DNA from: Vreelandella titanicae BH1
GTDB taxonomy: Bacteria > Pseudomonadota > Gammaproteobacteria > Pseudomonadales > Halomonadaceae
DNA: 64,000 nt
Direction of reading: 5' to 3'
NCBI RefSeq assembly: GCF_000336575.1
Contig: NZ_AOPO01000016.1
Coordinates: 1-64,000 of the forward strand
The notes under the pieces are model-generated. The model ran no database searches. It was not told the origin of the DNA and saw only the letters and a list, made by a program, of their open reading frames with translations. Position 1 is the first letter of the stretch. Each line of letters opens with the position of its first letter. Shown in pieces: positions 25,641 through 33,649 of this stretch. The translations under genes were made by a program, and so were the position numbers.

Positions 25641-26274
25641 GTCGCGTTTGAATGACTGATTTACCGAGATAACGGCGCAGACGAGCGATGTAGACTTCCA
25701 CCAAGTTAGGTGCGGCAGCGTCCTGATCCAAGGCGTAGAGCTGCTCTAGTAGCTGATCTTTCGAGTGAATACGGTCTGGATGAAGCATTAAGTAGCGCAG
25801 TAATCGAAACTCCGTTGCTGTTAGCGAACGCCACGTTTCTCCTTCTAAGCACACGCGTTGACCCGCCTCATCCAACGAGACACCGTTAAGCGTAATCACA
25901 TGAGATAACTGACCAGACTGCCTACGCAACAAGGCCTTCAGGCGAGCCATAAGTTCGGCTTCGTGGAAAGGCTTGGTGAGATAGTCATCGGCTCCGGTTT
26001 CAAGTCCGATAACTTTATCTTCCCAGGTATCGCGCGCCGTCAAAATCAAAATAGGCGTACTGCGCTTCTGCTTGCGCCAATGAGCGAGAAGATCTAACCC
26101 CGACCCATCGGGCAAACCGACATCTAAAATAGCCAGCTCATAATCCTCGGTTGCCATCAGCGACTTGGCCGCTTTCAATGAAGCGGCCAAATCAACCAGG
26201 TAACCGTTGTCCTTGAGACTCTCTGCCAAGCTTTCTGCTAACAAATCATCATCTTCGAGTAGCAACAGTTTCAT
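25609..26274 (-). CDS. OmpR/PhoP-family response regulator, CopR-like
   Basis: 221 aa. The receiver has acidic EDDD at 7-10, phospho-acceptor Asp51 (AILDVGLPDGSG), Thr and Lys in LILTARD and DDYLTKPF. The C-terminal winged helix (SLTATEFRLLRYLML, VEVYIARLRRYLG) binds direct repeats as a dimer. The best candidate target is TTCAG-N6-TTCAG with 11-base spacing, seen in front of the island's copper genes. It lies 14 bases downstream of the cupredoxin gene, so the sensor pair is probably autoregulated through the promoter at 26826-26857. Confidence 0.92.
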   Translation of the reverse strand: MKLLLLEDDDLLAESLAESLKDNGYLVDLAASLKAAKSLMATEDYELAILDVGLPDGSGLDLLAHWRKQKRSTPILILTARDTWEDKVIGLETGADDYLTKPFHEAELMARLKALLRRQSGQLSHVITLNGVSLDEAGQRVCLEGETWRSLTATEFRLLRYLMLHPDRIHSKDQLLEQLYALDQDAAAPNLVEVYIARLRRYLGKSVIQTRRGQGYFFASH

Positions 26275-26288
26275 GGGTCTGCGTCAGA

Positions 26289-26789
26289 TTAGAGAGAAAA
26301 ATTACCGTACATGCCGGATTCATAATGACCAGGAATGTTACAGGCATACTCTAGCTCGTTAACATTGTCAGGGACACTCCATAATAAAGTCCCGGTTTCA
26401 CCAGGCGCAATGGTGACACCTGCCATGTCCATGCTGGCCATATCGTGACCGCCGCCGTGTGACATATTCGACATATCGTGGCCTCCGCCGTTGGCCATGT
26501 TTAGCATCATTTGACGATGTTCTTCTTGGGCTTCTTTGCTACCAATCACAAACTCATGTTCTAAATTGCCGGTGTTGGTGATTTCAAATTTAACAATTTC
26601 ACCCGCCGCCATTTCTAGCGTTTCAGGGTCGAACCACATATCGCCAGCATCAAGAGTGATCGTGCGGTCAACGTCAGCGTCGGTCAGGCCACTGTCACCG
26701 CCGCCATGGCCGGGCGCAGCCCATGCCGCGCTTGTTACTAGGCTTAGTGAAAGAGCAAGCAAAGGAGTTGTTAAAATGGTGTTGCGCAT
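26289..26789 (-). CDS. Periplasmic cupredoxin (plastocyanin/azurin-like)
   Basis: About 166 aa with a signal peptide (TSAAWAAPGHGGG). The cupredoxin ligands are visible: His in NLEHEFVIGS and the Cys-His-Met loop YACNIPGHYESGMYG, forming a type 1 copper site. A Met/His-rich insert (GGGHDMSNMSHGGGHDMASM) provides extra copper binding. The ATG at 26789 has a GAGGT site 8 bases upstream; the in-frame ATG at 26795 is too close to it. First gene of an operon with the response regulator and kinase. The 279 bases between this gene and copD hold no recognised gene. Confidence 0.9.
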   Translation of the reverse strand: MRNTILTTPLLALSLSLVTSAAWAAPGHGGGDSGLTDADVDRTITLDAGDMWFDPETLEMAAGEIVKFEITNTGNLEHEFVIGSKEAQEEHRQMMLNMANGGGHDMSNMSHGGGHDMASMDMAGVTIAPGETGTLLWSVPDNVNELEYACNIPGHYESGMYGNFSL

Positions 26790-26825
26790 GGTCATTTACC
26801 TCAAAAGGGTTGTTGTCACTGCTTA

Positions 26826-26857
26826 TTTATACGGTGTTAACCTGAAACGAGCCTGAA
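26826..26857 (-). promoter_or_regulatory. Response-regulator promoter of the cupredoxin-copRS operon
   Basis: Minus strand TTCAG-GCTCGT-TTCAG (26842-26857), ten bases, then TATAAA (26826-26831). It is one of the best matches and implies autoregulation of the two-component system. Confidence 0.75.
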
Positions 26858-27074
26858 CCTAAAGTAATAATATGACCTGCTGCACAAAAGCATTTCTAAC
26901 ATGATGATTGATCCTGCCCCCACTGATTAGTGTCAACGCTGCAGCAATGACTTTTCGTCTTTTTGGTGCAATGCCTATGGCAGCATCCGCCTAAACCTCA
27001 GTGTACGGCCCACAAGAAGGCGACCGTTAATGTTCGATCTCTGGATCGGCTCTACAAGGTGGTTGCCCTGTTGG

Positions 27075-27980
27075 TCACCCATTCGGTGATGTCACCCTTG
27101 TCAGCACCGCCGTAATCAGCAGGATAACCACGACCAGCACCACCTCCAGCGCAATACTGCGCTGCAAACGTCGTGGGGCTGTTGCGTCGCCGCTCTCAAA
27201 GGCAGGTACAAGCCGCCACTTGTTCGCGGCAGCAAATAACAGCAGCACCGCGACAATCAATACTTTGCCGATCAAGAACTGTCCATATGCCGTGGTGAGC
27301 AGGGGTGTGAGACCGCCTGTTAGCAGCGTGGCCAAAGTGACGCCCGCCAGTACCAACACGCCAACTCCGCCCATGGCGAGTTGCCCGAAACGGGTCAGAA
27401 TGCGGGCGGTATTGCCGTGGTTGTAATGTTGCCCCACTAAGTGGAACAGCGGCCACAGCGAGGCTACCCAGAACGCCGCCGCCATCAAGTGAATGATCAG
27501 CAAGCCAGCCAGAACGAGGCGTGGGGTGTTCACCGTATGTCCCACCTGCACGAACGCCAGCATCACCAGTAACACGCCCACTAGGCTCAAGCTATTGGCT
27601 GTTTTTGAGAGTGCTAAGTTATTGAGCTGAATCGCCTGGACCAACAGCAAGCCAGTTACCACCAGTATCAGCCGGGTCCCGGACGCACCCTCGAACACGA
27701 TCCCGAGTAGCATTGGGTTGGTTGCAGCCGCTATATTGCCGCCCCCAAGGTAACCAGCTTCTAAAGGCCACTGGAACAGAATCAGGATAATCCCGGCCCA
27801 GACAGCAAGGACACCCATGCGGGCGACGTGCCTCCGGTCATGTTCAGGGAGTTGGGGAAACGCTAGACGAAACAACACGGCTCCCGTCGCGACTAGGGCA
27901 CTGAGGTAAACCCCGGCCGCCACGAGAATCATCGCGACGGTCCAGACGTCGAGGCTATTTACGGAGAACCACCAAGCCAC
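27075..27980 (-). CDS. copD: Copper resistance protein CopD, inner membrane
   Basis: 301 aa, about eight membrane helices, with the CopD family core: LAGLLIIHLMAAAFWVASLWPL and RFGQLAMGGVGVLVLAGV, ending ITAVLTRVTSPNG. CopD works with CopC in moving copper across the inner membrane. It follows copC with 3 bases between stop and start, so the two form one unit. Its original promoter now appears to be separated from it by the ISL3 transposon. Confidence 0.93.
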   Translation of the reverse strand: MAWWFSVNSLDVWTVAMILVAAGVYLSALVATGAVLFRLAFPQLPEHDRRHVARMGVLAVWAGIILILFQWPLEAGYLGGGNIAAATNPMLLGIVFEGASGTRLILVVTGLLLVQAIQLNNLALSKTANSLSLVGVLLVMLAFVQVGHTVNTPRLVLAGLLIIHLMAAAFWVASLWPLFHLVGQHYNHGNTARILTRFGQLAMGGVGVLVLAGVTLATLLTGGLTPLLTTAYGQFLIGKVLIVAVLLLFAAANKWRLVPAFESGDATAPRRLQRSIALEVVLVVVILLITAVLTRVTSPNG

Positions 27981-27983
27981 GGG

Positions 27984-28355
27984 TCAGGGCTCGACCGAGA
28001 AGTTAAAACCGTCGGACATCATGTGTCCGTCATCCGATAGGCCGCGCCAGTGCACCTGGTAGCCCCCAGCCGAAAGAATTTCACCGGGCTTTACGACGTA
28101 GCGTTCGACCTGTTCACTGCCTGGCTGACCATCAAGAGGAACGGGGCCGTCTGGGCCTGTCACTTCAAACTGGGTGATGCGCATCATGCCACCAAACTCG
28201 ATGCCAATCTCTGCTGGGGAATCCTGAATGGTGACGCCATCCTTAGGCGAAGTGCTTGCGCCCCCTTCATGGGCCAGCACTGGGATTGCTAGCGACAGCA
28301 ACAGCGTTGCTAAGGTAGCGTGAATGATAGGGAGCGAACTCGTCTTTTTTTGCAT
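27984..28355 (-). CDS. copC: Periplasmic copper chaperone CopC
   Basis: 123 aa. The signal peptide ends at PVLAHEGG, so the mature chain starts with the His of the CopC Cu(II) site. The remaining beta-barrel features are GVTIQDSPAEIGIEFGGMM, KPGEILSAGGYQVHWRGL and DGHMMSDGFNFSV. The Met-rich Cu(I) loop of pseudomonad CopC is lacking, so it probably binds Cu(II) only. The ISL3 transposon begins 20 bases upstream of its start codon. Confidence 0.92.
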   Translation of the reverse strand: MQKKTSSLPIIHATLATLLLSLAIPVLAHEGGASTSPKDGVTIQDSPAEIGIEFGGMMRITQFEVTGPDGPVPLDGQPGSEQVERYVVKPGEILSAGGYQVHWRGLSDDGHMMSDGFNFSVEP

Positions 28356-28433
28356 ACCGTATCCTTATATATTTTGGGTATACGGATTTAATGGTTGATG
28401 GGGCACCTTCACCCCATCAATCTGATACCACCC

Positions 28434-29723
28434 TCAGATGGTTGATAGATCGACTCCGTAGTTGAGTTCCTCTGCGAAGTCCGGCAGTCCGTAACCGATG
28501 GTTTTCTTGTAGAAAGGAGAGACCTTCGCAGTCGGTGCCTTCTTCTTGTGCTTCGTGGTGTAGAGCATTCGTGCCCGCATCACCTCGAAGGAGTAACCGC
28601 GCCCTTCACGGTTCTTGTCCTTGGCCAGTCGGTTGATGGACTCCGTGTAAGCGTTGGTGACGGGCATGTCCGTCTCGAAGTAGGTCATGGTCTCTTCGCG
28701 CCAGTTTCCCACTGCCCTGACCAGATCGCTCCAGACTTCCTTTTGGCCCTTCGGGATGGTGGCTATCCACTCGTCCAGGGCGGCTTCTGCCTGGAGCCGT
28801 GTGGTGGCGTCCCAGATGCCGTAGAAGCGCTCCTTGTGCTCGTAGGCGGCCAGCAGTTGCGGGAACGCGCCTGTCCAGGTCTCCATGATGAGGCGCTCCC
28901 GGTCTGAGACTTCGTGAGCGCGTTTCAGCAGGATTTTCCGGTCTCCCTTGAGAGTCCGGCTCTGGGACGGTTTCAGCTCCTTTCTGAGGCCCTTGCGCAC
29001 TCTCTCTAGGGCATCGTTGGCCATGCGCACCACATGGAACTTATCGACCACGATACGGGCCTGGGGCAGCACAGCCTTGACCGCTGCCCGGTAGGGGTTC
29101 CACATGTCCATGCTGACGATCTCGACCTTCTGCCGGTCTTTCAGCTTCATCAGGTAGTTGGTCACCACGTCCTGGCGGCGGGTGGCCAGCAGGTCGAGCA
29201 GGGTTCGCTCCTCAATGTTGGTCAGAATGCAGCGGTAGCGCTTGTTCAGGTATAGCTCGTCAATGCCCAGGATGCGGGGCGTCTCGAAGCGGTGCCAGCG
29301 CCCCAGGAACTCGGCGCGGGCGTTGAAGATGTCGCGCACCGTCTTCTCGTCCAGGCCGGTCTGTGCCGCCACAAAGGTGTAGGGGTGGTTGAAGGATTCC
29401 TTCTCCACGTACTCATGCAGCCGCAGTGTCATACGGAATCCGTCCACCATCTCCGGTAGCTGGGGCCTGAATGTTGTCTTGCAGGCCCGGCAGGTGTATC
29501 GGCGGCGGACCACCCAGAGAGTGACCCGCTTGCCGTGGATGGGCAGATCACGATAGGGAACGTCACGCTTGCCGAACCGTACGAACTCACCCTGCACGCC
29601 GCATTCCTCGCAGGCGATGGGATCGGGCACGTCCACCTGGAAGTGCATTTCGTCGTCGGTTGATTTGCAGCCCAGTACTTGGTATTGCGGCAGGTGAAGG
29701 ATGTTGTCGGGAAGTTCGGTCAT
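28434..29723 (-). CDS. ISL3-family transposase
   Basis: 429 aa. An N-terminal zinc-finger pair (CEECGVQGEF, YTCRACKTTFRPQLPEM) is followed by a helix-turn-helix and the DDE catalytic domain: GIDELYLNKRYRCIL (first Asp), VSMDMWNPYRAAV then VVDKFHVVR (second Asp region) and NAYTESINRLAKDKNREGRG (Glu). These are the diagnostic ISL3 motifs. Length is normal and no frame break is seen, so it may be active. It lies inside the 28376-31747 transposon, 21 bases after lspA. Confidence 0.95.
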   Translation of the reverse strand: MTELPDNILHLPQYQVLGCKSTDDEMHFQVDVPDPIACEECGVQGEFVRFGKRDVPYRDLPIHGKRVTLWVVRRRYTCRACKTTFRPQLPEMVDGFRMTLRLHEYVEKESFNHPYTFVAAQTGLDEKTVRDIFNARAEFLGRWHRFETPRILGIDELYLNKRYRCILTNIEERTLLDLLATRRQDVVTNYLMKLKDRQKVEIVSMDMWNPYRAAVKAVLPQARIVVDKFHVVRMANDALERVRKGLRKELKPSQSRTLKGDRKILLKRAHEVSDRERLIMETWTGAFPQLLAAYEHKERFYGIWDATTRLQAEAALDEWIATIPKGQKEVWSDLVRAVGNWREETMTYFETDMPVTNAYTESINRLAKDKNREGRGYSFEVMRARMLYTTKHKKKAPTAKVSPFYKKTIGYGLPDFAEELNYGVDLSTI

Positions 29724-29744
29724 GGTGTTGTATAGGCGTAGGTG

Positions 29745-30257
29745 TCAGTCAGATCCATCCGGCTCGGCATTGGTGTTTGCTTTTTTACCCAACAAGCTGC
29801 TGGAAACGAAAAGTAAGGCACCGAGGACAATTGCAATATCAGCCAGGTTGAAGGCCGGCCAATGCCAGTCTCGCCAATAGAAATCAAAGGAATCCACAAC
29901 ATAGCCGCGAAAGACCCGGTCAATCAGGTTGCCCATGGCGCCACCGAGGATAAGACTGTAAGCGATGGCTTCTCCTTTATGACGATTTTCAAGGATCAGC
30001 TTGATCAGAAAAATCGAGACCACTACCGCGATTCCGATAAAAAAGTAGCGCTGCCAGCCTCCACCATTCGCAAAAAGACTGAATGCGGCACCGGTGTTCC
30101 ATAGGTGCACCCAGTTAAAGAACGGGGTCACCGAAACATACTCGCCATAGGCCATTGATTGCTGCACCAGCCACTTTACAGCCTGATCAGACGCTGCCAG
30201 CAGGCCCGATATGGACAATAGGGCATACGGCGAGAGCTTTTTGCCAATAATGAGCAT
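29745..30257 (-). CDS. lspA: Signal peptidase II (lipoprotein signal peptidase), transposon copy
   Basis: 170 aa, four membrane helices. Catalytic aspartates are in GAMGNLIDRVFRGYVVDSF and WPAFNLADIAIVLG. It cleaves the signal peptide of diacylated prolipoproteins. LspA copies next to lead or cadmium regulators and transporters are known from pbr-type loci (PbrC). Here it follows the CDF transporter by 3 bases. A second island copy is at 43889-44392, so this one is not the housekeeping enzyme. Confidence 0.95.
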   Translation of the reverse strand: MLIIGKKLSPYALLSISGLLAASDQAVKWLVQQSMAYGEYVSVTPFFNWVHLWNTGAAFSLFANGGGWQRYFFIGIAVVVSIFLIKLILENRHKGEAIAYSLILGGAMGNLIDRVFRGYVVDSFDFYWRDWHWPAFNLADIAIVLGALLFVSSSLLGKKANTNAEPDGSD

Positions 30258-30260
30258 TAT

Positions 30261-31157
30261 TTAACCTTTCAACGCCAAAATGCGTCTGGCACCGTTAAGT
30301 ACAATGCCCCCCGCGATGGTGCCGATAATCAGATCCGGATAATTGGAACCGGTCCACGCGACCAGGGCGCCGGCGGTGATGACCCCCAGGTTGATCACCA
30401 CGTCGTTGGCCGAGAATATCCAGCTTGCCTTCATGTGCGCCCCGCCTTCCCGATGTTTGGATATGAGCAGCAGACAACTGGTATTGGCAATCAATGCGAC
30501 GAATGCGATAGCCATCATCACCAGCGATTCAGGCTCACTACCGAATACAAAGCGTCTCACCACCTCTACGAGCACGCCCACAGCCAAGATCAGTTGCAGT
30601 ACACCAGCAAGATGCGCGGCACGTACCTGCATTTTCACGCTATGTCCAACCGCATAAAGGGCAAGCCCGTACACCGCCGCATCGGCAAAATTGTCCAGGG
30701 ATTCTCCAATCAGGCCGGTGGACTGGGCGATCAGACCGGCAGTCATTTCCACCACGAACAGAAGTGCATTGATGCCGAGCAACCAGCGCAGGGTCCCGGA
30801 TTCTTGCTTAGCAGAAGCTGCCGAAAACTCGGCGGCCTTGATGGTCTCCGGATTTGCAGCGACGGTTTCCTGAAGCGAGGCGCCTAGCCCCAAGGTCTTC
30901 AGTTTCGAGGTGACGGGCTCGACCTCGCCGTCATGCACGACCTTCAGCCGGCGGTTCGACAAGTCGAAGGACAGCGCCCGAATCTCCTCAAAGCCGTTCA
31001 GGGCTAGGCGAATCATTCGTTCTTCTGATGGACAGTCCATCTTCGGCACGGCATAAACACTGACCCATCTCCCTGGCGCCTCGGAGGAGGCCTGTATATC
31101 GGTATCCGCTGCGGACGTTGCATCACCGCCACAGGCGCCACCACAGGATTTGCTCAT
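30261..31157 (-). CDS. CDF-type heavy-metal cation transporter with N-terminal metal-binding region
   Basis: 298 aa. Starts MSKSCGGACGGDATSA, then an HMA-like segment (VYAVPKMDCPSEERMIRLAL) and five to six membrane helices with DNFADAAVYGLALY and SANDVVINLGVI. These Asp-rich helices match the CDF/CzcD superfamily core for divalent metal export (Zn, Cd, Pb). The ATG at 31157 is used because the MerR promoter leaves no room for the upstream TTG. It forms an operon with lspA and is controlled by the divergent cadR. Confidence 0.88.
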   Translation of the reverse strand: MSKSCGGACGGDATSAADTDIQASSEAPGRWVSVYAVPKMDCPSEERMIRLALNGFEEIRALSFDLSNRRLKVVHDGEVEPVTSKLKTLGLGASLQETVAANPETIKAAEFSAASAKQESGTLRWLLGINALLFVVEMTAGLIAQSTGLIGESLDNFADAAVYGLALYAVGHSVKMQVRAAHLAGVLQLILAVGVLVEVVRRFVFGSEPESLVMMAIAFVALIANTSCLLLISKHREGGAHMKASWIFSANDVVINLGVITAGALVAWTGSNYPDLIIGTIAGGIVLNGARRILALKG

Positions 31158-31190
31158 GATACGACTCCACTTGAACAATGTTGTGGTACC

Positions 31191-31221
31191 ATTTAAAACT
31201 ATAAAGCTACTATAAGGTCAA
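31191..31221 (-). promoter_or_regulatory. CadR/PbrR-type promoter
   Basis: Minus strand: -35 TTGACC (31216-31221), 19-base spacer with dyad CTTATAGTAGCTTTATAG, -10 TTAAAT (31191-31196). It matches known CadR/PbrR operators and drives the CDF-lspA transcript. Confidence 0.82.
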
Positions 31222-31252
31222 TAGAGTAAAGAATCCGTTGGGGAGGAGGCTG

Positions 31253-31660
31253 ATGCGCATTGGTCAGTTGGCGCAGTTGGTAGGGGTCGAAACACAGACG
31301 ATCCGCTTCTATGAACAGCAGGGCTTGTTGCCGCCGCCTGATCGGCAGGACAACGGTTACCGTGTCTATACCGAGAAGCATGGTGAGGGGCTGGCCTTCA
31401 TCCGTCGCTGCAGAATCCTGGGCCTGTCACTGGCTGAGATTCACGAACTACAGAGCTATCAGGACGACCCTCATCAGCCTTGTACCGCCGTCAACGCCTT
31501 GCTCGATGATCACATCTCTCATGTGCGGTCGCAGATAACCGCTCTGCAAGCGCTTGAGAAACAACTCGTTTCACTGAGAGCGAGTTGCAACGATGACCGG
31601 GAAGTTGAGGCGTGTGGGGTTCTTGCTGGAATTAGCGAAGGAAACATGCACCAGCAGTAG
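31253..31660 (+). CDS. cadR: MerR-family Cd/Pb-responsive regulator (CadR/PbrR-like)
   Basis: 135 aa. HTH MRIGQLAQLVGVETQTIRFY then GLLPPPDRQDNGYRVY; dimer helix; conserved HQPCTAVNALLDDHI (Cys of the Cd/Pb site) and a late cysteine pair region SLRASCNDDREVEACGVLAG. This Cys pattern (Cys77-type, Cys112, Cys119) is that of CadR/PbrR, sensing Cd(II), Pb(II) and Zn(II). ATG at 31253 has a GGGGAGGAGG site. It is divergent from the CDF-lspA operon and lies in the ISL3 transposon. Confidence 0.9.
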   Translation: MRIGQLAQLVGVETQTIRFYEQQGLLPPPDRQDNGYRVYTEKHGEGLAFIRRCRILGLSLAEIHELQSYQDDPHQPCTAVNALLDDHISHVRSQITALQALEKQLVSLRASCNDDREVEACGVLAGISEGNMHQQ

Positions 31661-31794
31661 GTGAAGCATCAACCAGATAATCCGATGAGATGCCGGTCTG
31701 TCTCACTCTCATGCAAAGGTAAGATCAACCATTTAATCCGCTTACCCTATATTTTTTTGGGTTGAATGGATGTTGTTACTTCATCGCGGAGGCG

Positions 31795-31910
31795 TTAATA
31801 ATAATTCGGTTGAGCCTTCAGGAATTCTTTGGCTTCAGGGGTTTTCGCTTTTTGGGCGGCGAGGTATTTGAGCAGCATTTGGACGCGCTTTTCGTCATGG
31901 AAGTGGGTAG
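31795..31910 (-). pseudogene. Fragment of a homologue of the 152-aa copper-operon protein
   Basis: Minus-strand translation gives HDEKRVQMLLKYLAAQKAK then TPEAKEFLKAQPNYY and a stop. The first part aligns with [19 protein letters not shown] of the 2582-3040 protein. The N-terminal half and proper start are missing, and the frame runs into the promoter at 31913. It is a recombined remnant. Confidence 0.55.
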
Positions 31911-31912
31911 CT

Positions 31913-31944
31913 GTTATAGCGTGCCAACCTGAAACAGAGCTGAA
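31913..31944 (-). promoter_or_regulatory. Response-regulator promoter, probably the original copCD promoter
   Basis: Minus strand TTCAG-CTCTGT-TTCAG (31929-31944), ten bases, then TATAAC (31913-31918). It points to the 152-aa homologue fragment and then the transposon. Without the 3,372-bp insertion and one target copy it would lie about 170 bases upstream of copC. Confidence 0.7.
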
Positions 31945-31974
31945 AATGGCGGAAAAAATGACCTGTGACAACAT

Positions 31975-32181
31975 TTAGTTATTGAGGTCAGTTTCTTCTT
32001 TACCTTTGGGCCACCTATAGGTTGTAGGCTTATAACAAAAGCTAACTCTGCCTTCTTCCATTTTTATCGGATAAGGCAATATCTCGATCAGAAGCATGTT
32101 GAGAGGAAATATCATGGTTAAGCACAAGATGATCTTTGCCATTGGTTGGGCTGAAAGCCACAGTGTCTTAAACAGCGCCAT
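31975..32181 (-). CDS. Short hypothetical membrane protein (doubtful)
   Basis: 68 aa, MALFKTLWLSAQPMAKIILC, with one hydrophobic segment then a basic tail. It has no good Shine-Dalgarno and no recognisable family. It sits between a promoter reading away and the Met-rich peptide gene on the other strand. It may be chance open frame. Confidence 0.25.
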   Translation of the reverse strand: MALFKTLWLSAQPMAKIILCLTMIFPLNMLLIEILPYPIKMEEGRVSFCYKPTTYRWPKGKEETDLNN

Positions 32182-32213
32182 CTTAACTCAAGCCATAAAC
32201 CAGGAGTGATGCC

Positions 32214-32363
32214 ATGATGAACGCAGATTGTTTTGCTTTCATGAGCTCGATGGGTTGGATTGCTTGGTTAATGCCGCTAACTTTTTTACTGTTGGTGGGG
32301 CTGGGGTTCGCCTCGCTGGCCAAATATTTGTTTAGTCACACACCTCAGGGAGACCGCTCATGA
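32214..32363 (+). CDS. 49-residue Met-rich membrane peptide upstream of DUF411
   Basis: MMNADCFAFMSSMGWIAWLM starts the peptide, which continues with a hydrophobic helix and a polar tail (SHTPQGDRS). It resembles the 44-residue peptide at 15326-15460: double Met, then Cys and spaced Met before one helix. An AGGAGTGAT Shine-Dalgarno precedes the ATG. Its stop overlaps the DUF411 start (ATGA), so the two are translated together, which argues that it is real. A role in copper handling is inferred from composition and neighbour. Confidence 0.65.
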   Translation: MMNADCFAFMSSMGWIAWLMPLTFLLLVGLGFASLAKYLFSHTPQGDRS

Positions 32364-32797
32364 AACGTTTTACCACTACGGTATTATCTAGCGTTTTGCT
32401 GTTAGGAGCCGCCTCGGCTCAGGCCGCGCTGCCTGACGAAGCCACGCTCTACAAAAATCCTCAGTGTGGCTGCTGTGACGAATATGCGCGTCACCTTGAA
32501 GAACTGGGCGTAGACGTCACCATTATTGATGACGTCGAGCTGGGTGATATCAAGCAGCAGGCAGGCGTGCCCTATGGTCTGGGATCGTGCCATACCATCG
32601 AAATCGGCGAGTATTGGATCGAGGGCCACGTTCCGATGGAAGCCGTACAGGCGCTGTTTGAGCAACAGCCTGATGTAGACGGCATTGGCCTAGCAGGTAT
32701 GCCCATCGGTACACCGGGTATGCCAGGGCCTCAGGAAGTGCCCTATGACGTGTATTCCTTTACTGATCAGGAAGACAAGGCGTTTATGACGCTATGA
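32360..32797 (+). CDS. DUF411 periplasmic metal-binding protein, second copy
   Basis: 145 aa with a signal peptide (ASAQAALPD) and the DUF411 motifs LYKNPQCGCCDEYARHL, GSCHTIEIGEYWIEGHV and GLAGMPIGTPGMPG. It is a clear paralogue of the protein at 9481-9921. The Cys, His and Met residues suit periplasmic copper binding as in CopG. It overlaps the Met-rich peptide gene and is followed by a methyltransferase gene 19 bases downstream. Confidence 0.88.
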   Translation: MKRFTTTVLSSVLLLGAASAQAALPDEATLYKNPQCGCCDEYARHLEELGVDVTIIDDVELGDIKQQAGVPYGLGSCHTIEIGEYWIEGHVPMEAVQALFEQQPDVDGIGLAGMPIGTPGMPGPQEVPYDVYSFTDQEDKAFMTL

Positions 32798-32816
32798 AAT
32801 AAGCCGGGTCGATACA

Positions 32817-33482
32817 ATGAATTCAAAGCACCACTGGGAGTCGGTATATCAACGCAATACTACTGACCAAGTGAGCTGGTTTCGGTCTCATTTAGAGGCC
32901 TCCCTTGATTATATCCAGGCAGCGACTCCAGACCCACATGCGGGGATTATTGATGTGGGTTGCGGTGAAGCAACGCTAGTAGATGATTTGCTGGCGCTTG
33001 GGTACGACGATATTACCGTTTTGGATATTTCGGAAAGCGCCATTGAAGCCGCAAAGCGCCGTTTAGGCAAAGCTTCCAGCCGCGTAACGTGGTGTGTTGG
33101 CGATATTACGCAAGTGATACTGAAGGCCCGTCGTTATGATCTTTGGCATGATCGCGCGGTTTTTCACTTTTTGCTGGACTCAAACCAGCGCGCAGCGTAC
33201 GTACGGCAGCTGTGCTATAGCCTTGTACCCGGTGGGCATGTGGTGATGGCAACCTTCGGGCCAGAGGGGCCGACACGATGCAGCGGTTTGGACGTGGTGC
33301 GCTACTCGGCTACGCAGCTTAGCGAGCAACTTGGCCCTTCGTTTGAATTATTGAGTGATCATCTTGAGGTACACGAGACGCCAACAGGCCATTCTCAGCA
33401 GTTTCTGTACACCCATTTTCGGCATAAAGATGGCATAGGGCGTTCACTGAGCGTTCATCGTCATGGCGATGATATATTTTAA
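32817..33482 (+). CDS. Class I SAM-dependent methyltransferase
   Basis: 221 aa. The SAM-binding Rossmann motif is AGIIDVGCGEATLVDDLL, then DITVLDISESAIEAA (motif II) and CVGDITQV (motif III). The later segment LWHDRAVFHFLLD resembles TehB-like and thiopurine or metalloid methyltransferases. Substrate cannot be assigned; in metal islands such enzymes sometimes methylate metalloids or small thiols. It lies 19 bases after DUF411 in the same direction, so probably co-transcribed. Confidence 0.82.
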   Translation: MNSKHHWESVYQRNTTDQVSWFRSHLEASLDYIQAATPDPHAGIIDVGCGEATLVDDLLALGYDDITVLDISESAIEAAKRRLGKASSRVTWCVGDITQVILKARRYDLWHDRAVFHFLLDSNQRAAYVRQLCYSLVPGGHVVMATFGPEGPTRCSGLDVVRYSATQLSEQLGPSFELLSDHLEVHETPTGHSQQFLYTHFRHKDGIGRSLSVHRHGDDIF

Positions 33483-33649
33483 ATGTAATGCGGTAACGAG
33501 TGGCACCATCAATAGCGACGGGACGTAAGGGCGGTAATCGTGCTTCTTTGCTTTTAATGTGTTGCATTTGTTTTGTTGTAAACGCTAAGCCCGAGACATT
33601 TAACCATTGCCAGCATTGGAGCGTTTGCTCGCGTTTTAGTGGTAATGAG

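Larger units (their letters stand above)
28376..31747. mobile_element. ISL3-family transposon carrying lspA, a CDF transporter and cadR
   Basis: 3,372 bp. The ends are imperfect inverted repeats: GGGTATACGGATTTAATGG at 28376 and, on the other strand, GGGTAAGCGGATTAAATGG ending at 31747, both continuing TTGAT. Immediately outside both ends is the same 8-base sequence TATATTTT (28368-28375 and 31748-31755), the target duplication expected for ISL3 elements. It carries the transposase, lspA, a CDF-type transporter and a divergent MerR regulator as passengers. It inserted between copC and an upstream promoter. Confidence 0.92.

Noticed and set aside
26870-27074. Possible transposase fragment between the cupredoxin gene and copD
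   Set aside because: Short stretches looked coding but no frame gave a recognisable family.
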